A stretch of DNA of 5,175 nt from Acholeplasmatales bacterium (GTDB taxonomy: Bacteria; Bacillota_I; Bacilli_A; Acholeplasmatales; Anaeroplasmataceae): the NCBI GenBank assembly GCA_024696565.1, contig JAILGR010000025.1:1-5175 (forward strand). The letters run 5' to 3'. A program made the translations under genes and the position numbers. Position 1 is the stretch's first letter. Every line of letters begins with the position of its first letter. Below the pieces are notes generated by a model. It saw nothing but the letters and a program-made list of their open reading frames with translations. It ran no database searches and was not told where the DNA came from. Positions 1 to 5,175 of the stretch are shown piece after piece.

Positions 1-1920
<1,920 letters not shown>

Positions 1921-1922
1921 TT

Positions 1923-4739
1923 ATGAACGATAAGATTATTGTTAAAGGTGCAAGAGAAAATAATCTAAAGAATATAGATATTACTTTGCCAAAAAATAAG
2001 TTAATAGTTATGACTGGTGTATCTGGTTCTGGTAAGTCATCTTTAGCCTTTGATACAATCTTCCAAGAAGGAGAAAGAAGATTTATTGAATCATTATCTA
2101 GCTTTGCTCGTCAGTTTATTGGTTCAAATGAAAAACCAGATGTTGATTCAATTGAAGGCTTATCTCCTGCCATATCTATTGACCAAAAGTCTGCAAGTCA
2201 TAATCCTAGAAGTACAGTTGGTACTGTAACTGAGATATATGATTATTTAAGAGTATTATTTTCAAGAGTTGGTACACCTTATTGTCCAAATCATCATATT
2301 CCTATTTCTAGTTTATCTATTGATCAAATAGTTAATAAGATTATGGAACATGAAATGGGTTCTAGGTTATATATTACAGCCCCTGTTATCTTTAGACAAA
2401 AAGGCGAACATAAAGCTATCTTTGAAAAATATTTAAAGTTAGGTTATGTTAGAGCCTTAGTTGATGGACAAATGGTATTATTAGAAGATGAAATACCAGC
2501 TTTAGAAAGAAATAAGAAGCATAATATTTATATAGTATTAGAAAGATTAGTATTAAAAGAAGGCGAACGTAGTCGAATTTTTGATGCGGTAGAGCTTGCG
2601 GTAAAAGAATCAGATGGATATTGTGTCCTATATTCGAATGATAAAGAAGAGTTTTATTCTACTAAATTTGCCTGCCCAGAATGTGGTTATTCTTTAGCAT
2701 CATTAGAACCACGTATTTTCTCATTTAATTCACCTTTAGGTGCTTGTCCATATTGTAATGGATTAGGTAAAAAATTATCATTTTCACAAGATTTAATAGT
2801 AGATGATGAAAAATCTATTAATAAGGATGCAATACTTGCATATAAGGGTTGGGAAAAGGATAATTTAACTAAAGTTGAATTACTTCAAACTTGTGATTTT
2901 TATAAGATTGATAGAGATAAACCATTTAAAGATTTAACTGATAAAGAAAAGAAAATTATATTATATGGTTCTCCTGATATTATTCCATTTAGAATGAATG
3001 CTTCAAGTGGAAGAAACCATGATCAAGATAAAAAATATGAAGGTGTAATATCTAATTTTGAAAGAAGATATAGAGAAACTACATCTGATTGGATTAGAGA
3101 ATGGTTAGAAACATATATGGTTGAACAAGTATGTGAAGAATGTGCTGGTAAAAGATTGAATGATTCAATCCTAAATATATTCATCAATGATAAAAATATT
3201 GCTGATGTATGTCAAATGTCTATTCAAGGATTATATGATTGGTTTGATACTTTAGTATTATCTAAAGAAAAACAAGAAATAGCTAGATTAGCTATAAAAG
3301 AAATAAAAGATAGATTACATTTCTTAATAAATGTAGGTCTTGAATATTTGACATTATCAAGATCGGCAGATACATTATCAGGTGGAGAAGCACAGCGTAT
3401 TAGACTTGCAACACAAATTGGGTCCCAATTAACTGGTGTATTATATGTTTTAGATGAACCATCTATTGGTCTTCATCAAAGAGATAACGCTAAATTGATT
3501 AAAACTTTAAAAGAAATGCGTGATTTAGGTAATACATTAATCGTTGTTGAACATGATGATGAAACCATGAAATCATCTGATTTCTTAGTTGATATTGGTC
3601 CTGGTGCTGGTATTCATGGTGGTGAAGTTGTCGCTTTAGGTACTCCAGAAGAAGTAATGAATAATGAAAATAGTATTACTGGTAAGTATTTATCTGGTAA
3701 GTTAAAGATTGATTTACCTGAAAAAAGAAGAGATCTTCCTAAGAATTGGATTACTATAATTGGAGCTAAAGAAAATAATTTAAAGAATGTAGATGTAAAG
3801 ATTCCTTTAGGTATATTAACTGTTATCACAGGGGTATCTGGTAGTGGTAAATCATCATTAATTAATGAAGTTTTATATAAGAATGCATATAAAAAACTAT
3901 ATAAAGCTAATAAGATTTATCCTGGTAAGGTTGATAAGATTTTAGGTTTAGAAAATATTGATAGAATTATTCGTATTAGTCAACAACCTATTGGTAGAAC
4001 CCCAAGATCTAATCCAGCTACATATACAGGTGTATTTGATGATATAAGAGATTTATTTAGCCAAACAACTGATGCAAAAGTGAAAAATTATGATAAAGGT
4101 AAATTCTCATTTAATGTTAAAGGCGGAAGATGTGAAGCTTGTGGTGGTGATGGCTTAAAGAGAATCACTATGCAATTTTTACCAGATGTTTATGTACCAT
4201 GCGAGGTATGTAAAGGTAAAAGATATACATCAGAAATATTAGAAATAAAATTTAAAGGTAAAAATATAGCTGATGTATTAGATATGACTGTTGAAGACGC
4301 TTTAGTATTCTTTGATGCTATACCTAAGATAAAAAATAAATTACAAAGCTTATATGATGTAGGCTTAGGATATATGAAGCTTGGTCAATCATCAGTTGAA
4401 TTATCTGGTGGTGAAGCACAAAGAGTTAAGTTAGCTTTTGAATTACAATCAAAAATATCACCCAAAACTTTATATATTATGGATGAACCTACAACAGGAT
4501 TACATGTTCATGATATAAAGAGATTAATGGAAGTTATTGGAAGAATTGCAGACTTCGGGGCAACAGTATTAATTATTGAACATAACTTAGATGTTATAAA
4601 ACTTGCAGATTATATTATCGATATGGGACCTGAAGGTGGAGATAAAGGTGGTACTGTATTATTTGCTGGCCGTCCTGAAGATATTATAAATGAAGAGAAA
4701 TCTTATACAGGTAAATATTTAAAACCATTATTAAAATAA
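1923..4739 (+). CDS. uvrA: UvrA, excinuclease ABC subunit A
   Basis: DNA-damage sensor of nucleotide excision repair. A UvrA dimer binds distorted DNA, loads UvrB and leaves upon ATP turnover; it acts in the cytoplasm on the chromosome. At 938 aa it has the usual family length (E. coli 940). It contains two ABC ATPase modules. Module 1: Walker A GVSGSGKSS (32-40, K38), signature LSGGEAQ (485-491), Walker B LYVLDEP (507-513), switch His544. Module 2: Walker A (637-645, K643), signature LSGGEAQ (827-833), Walker B LYIMDEP (850-856), His887. HNPRSTVGTVTEIYDYLR (93-110) precedes the UvrB-binding and insertion regions (about 115-400). Cysteine pairs are C251/C254 with C275/C278, C404/C407 (possibly with C121 and H124), and the DNA-binding zinc module C737/C740 with C760/C763. 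All catalytic motifs are intact. Start at 1923 is supported by AAGGAG and by the usual N-terminus (KGARENNLKNI). No uvrB or uvrC lies in the window. Likely transcribed with ligA; no LexA-type operator was recognised. Confidence 0.98.
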   Translation: MNDKIIVKGARENNLKNIDITLPKNKLIVMTGVSGSGKSSLAFDTIFQEGERRFIESLSSFARQFIGSNEKPDVDSIEGLSPAISIDQKSASHNPRSTVGTVTEIYDYLRVLFSRVGTPYCPNHHIPISSLSIDQIVNKIMEHEMGSRLYITAPVIFRQKGEHKAIFEKYLKLGYVRALVDGQMVLLEDEIPALERNKKHNIYIVLERLVLKEGERSRIFDAVELAVKESDGYCVLYSNDKEEFYSTKFACPECGYSLASLEPRIFSFNSPLGACPYCNGLGKKLSFSQDLIVDDEKSINKDAILAYKGWEKDNLTKVELLQTCDFYKIDRDKPFKDLTDKEKKIILYGSPDIIPFRMNASSGRNHDQDKKYEGVISNFERRYRETTSDWIREWLETYMVEQVCEECAGKRLNDSILNIFINDKNIADVCQMSIQGLYDWFDTLVLSKEKQEIARLAIKEIKDRLHFLINVGLEYLTLSRSADTLSGGEAQRIRLATQIGSQLTGVLYVLDEPSIGLHQRDNAKLIKTLKEMRDLGNTLIVVEHDDETMKSSDFLVDIGPGAGIHGGEVVALGTPEEVMNNENSITGKYLSGKLKIDLPEKRRDLPKNWITIIGAKENNLKNVDVKIPLGILTVITGVSGSGKSSLINEVLYKNAYKKLYKANKIYPGKVDKILGLENIDRIIRISQQPIGRTPRSNPATYTGVFDDIRDLFSQTTDAKVKNYDKGKFSFNVKGGRCEACGGDGLKRITMQFLPDVYVPCEVCKGKRYTSEILEIKFKGKNIADVLDMTVEDALVFFDAIPKIKNKLQSLYDVGLGYMKLGQSSVELSGGEAQRVKLAFELQSKISPKTLYIMDEPTTGLHVHDIKRLMEVIGRIADFGATVLIIEHNLDVIKLADYIIDMGPEGGDKGGTVLFAGRPEDIINEEKSYTGKYLKPLLK

Positions 4740-4742
4740 ATA

Positions 4743-4782
4743 AAATGGGGTTGTAATTAATTAAAGTGTTACAGCCCCATTT
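4743..4782. terminator. Intrinsic terminator after uvrA, probably bidirectional
   Basis: Four bases after the uvrA stop, 4743-4756 pairs with 4769-4782 over 14 bp. The core is GGGG/CCCC, with one G-U wobble (4751/4774), and the loop is 12 nt (4757-4768). This is by far the most GC-rich helix in the intergenic region. On the + strand the U tract is short: ATTT ends the stem, followed by ATACTTTA. On the minus strand the stem is followed by a much better T-rich tail (TTTATTTATTTTAA when read leftward). It therefore suits stopping transcription of both uvrA and a convergent minus-strand gene. Fold is seen directly; function is inferred. Confidence 0.82.
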
Positions 4783-4802
4783 ATACTTTATAGACAATAA
4801 TC

Positions 4803-4831
4803 TTGTTTTTGTATCGGTAATCTTTTATAAT
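4803..4831 (+). promoter_or_regulatory. Possible sigma-A-type promoter, rightward
   Basis: TTGTTT (4803-4808), a 17-nt spacer, and a perfect TATAAT (4826-4831), placed just after the uvrA terminator. The expected transcription start near 4838 lies about 45 bases before the ATG of the small ORF at 4883. The -10 box and spacing are ideal, but the -35 matches only TTG of the TTGACA consensus. In DNA this AT-rich, TATAAT-like strings arise by chance, and a minus-strand gene may occupy the DNA downstream, so this is tentative. Confidence 0.35.
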
Positions 4832-4880
4832 TTGAAATAAAAGAGTAGAAAATATGAGAAAAGTTATAAAGGATAACGTT

Positions 4881-5175
4881 CTATGAAAAAAGATAAATAT
4901 GAATTAGCAAAAAAACTATTTTTTTATACCAAATTATTTTATAGTTATCCACATCATCCAAAAGAATAGTAGTATTAATTAGAATTGTATTCAATTTTTC
5001 TTCTTGGATATTAGATTTATTATCTAATATGGCATAAATTTCTTTTACTAAAGGCTCTAAATGATCCTTTACCCATTCAATAACTAATTCATCGGGGACA
5101 TTATAACTATCCCATTCTTCCTTTTCTTTTTTATTAAAATGATATGTATCATAATAATTTTTTATTAATAGTTTT
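4881..5175 (-). CDS. Unrecognised protein, C-terminal part only (gene continues past the right edge)
   Basis: Read leftward from 5174, 97 sense codons are open before a TAG at 4883-4881. There is no start in the window, so the gene begins beyond the right edge. Such a run is unlikely by chance at this AT content, and the codons (GAA, GAT, TTA, AAA) match those of ligA and uvrA. The visible part is charged and probably helical: a Lys/Glu-rich stretch ending in EEWDSYNVPDE, then IEWVKDHLEPLVKEIYAIL, and an acidic LLDDVDNY. The last 14 residues (KKIVFLLIHIYLFS) are abruptly hydrophobic and use less typical codons (TTG, CTA, CTT). They follow a run of seven A's; one base fewer there would end the protein at WYKK with a stop at 4918-4916. 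The natural C-terminus is therefore uncertain. It converges on uvrA and shares its terminator. I recognise no family or motif. Confidence 0.6.
   Translation of the reverse strand, partial: KLLIKNYYDTYHFNKKEKEEWDSYNVPDELVIEWVKDHLEPLVKEIYAILDNKSNIQEEKLNTILINTTILLDDVDNYKIIWYKKIVFLLIHIYLFS
4883..4969 (+). CDS. Possible 28-aa small protein (tentative)
   Basis: A 28-codon ORF from ATG (4883) to TAG (4967-4969), starting MKKDKYELAKKLFFYTK and ending in a His/Pro-containing stretch. AAAGGA at 4868-4873 lies nine bases before the ATG, and a promoter-like sequence lies further upstream. A 10-codon ORF (4854-4886, MRKVIKDNVL) ends with its TGA overlapping this ATG in an ATGA, which could be a coupled leader. 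Codons (AAA, TTA, GAT, TAT) resemble those of the neighbouring genes. The product is basic and aromatic-rich with no membrane segment or recognised family. It lies wholly antisense to the end of the minus-strand reading frame ending at 4881, and the two are unlikely both to be ordinary genes. It may also be a remnant of the 5' end of a lost gene. No function is proposed. Confidence 0.22.
   Translation: MKKDKYELAKKLFFYTKLFYSYPHHPKE

Noticed and set aside
3348..3376. TTGACA, 17 nt, TACATT inside uvrA
   Set aside because: It has a perfect -35 and a fair -10, but it falls in codons for the conserved stretch leading to the ABC signature (LTLSRSADTLSG). No gene downstream needs a separate promoter, so chance is the simpler reading.
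3614..3829. 71-codon minus-strand ORF inside uvrA
   Set aside because: It lies opposite the well-conserved linker and second Walker A of UvrA, has no recognisable domain or ribosome site, and is a shadow of the + strand coding frame.
4981..4998. Hairpin AATTG-TATT-CAATT plus T's as a terminator for the small + ORF
   Set aside because: The stem has only about seven pairs, almost all A-T plus a G-U wobble, and lies within the minus-strand coding frame. It is too weak to call.

Overview
The window looks like an ordinary chromosomal segment from a very AT-rich, low-GC bacterium. A member of the Bacillota, or a Mollicutes-like Bacilli relative, fits best. The grounds are A/T at most third codon positions, TTA as the main leucine codon, AGA (with some CGT) for arginine, strong AAGGAG-type ribosome binding, and Gram-positive-like LigA and UvrA sequences. 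Tryptophan is read from TGG and both long genes are free of in-frame TGA, so nothing points to the Mycoplasma code. The genus cannot be named from this sequence alone.

Layout: positions 1-1920 hold ligA, the NAD+-dependent DNA ligase, on the + strand. It is cut by the left window edge and lacks roughly the first 20 residues. Two bases later uvrA (1923-4739, +) begins; it is the complete damage-recognition ATPase of nucleotide excision repair. The Shine-Dalgarno sequence of uvrA is formed by the last two codons of ligA, so the pair is almost certainly co-transcribed and may be translationally coupled. A 14-bp GC-cored hairpin at 4743-4782 closes the unit. Its flanks suit termination from both sides, and better for leftward transcription.

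The right end (4783-5175) is less clear. A minus-strand reading frame with no stop enters from the right edge and ends at 4881. It is best read as the C-terminal part of an unrecognised gene converging on uvrA. Opposite its last third, on the + strand, lies a plausible promoter (TTGTTT, 17 nt, TATAAT), an AAAGGA ribosome-binding site and a 28-codon ORF. The two readings compete or overlap antisense.

How the genes work together: UvrA loads UvrB at DNA lesions, UvrC incises, the gap is refilled by DNA polymerase I, and LigA seals the last nick. Pairing ligA with uvrA thus puts the first and last steps of excision repair in one transcript, although LigA also serves replication. No mobile element, CRISPR array, tRNA or rRNA is visible. 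I do not see an undescribed biological system here. The only unexplained material is the short right-hand end.
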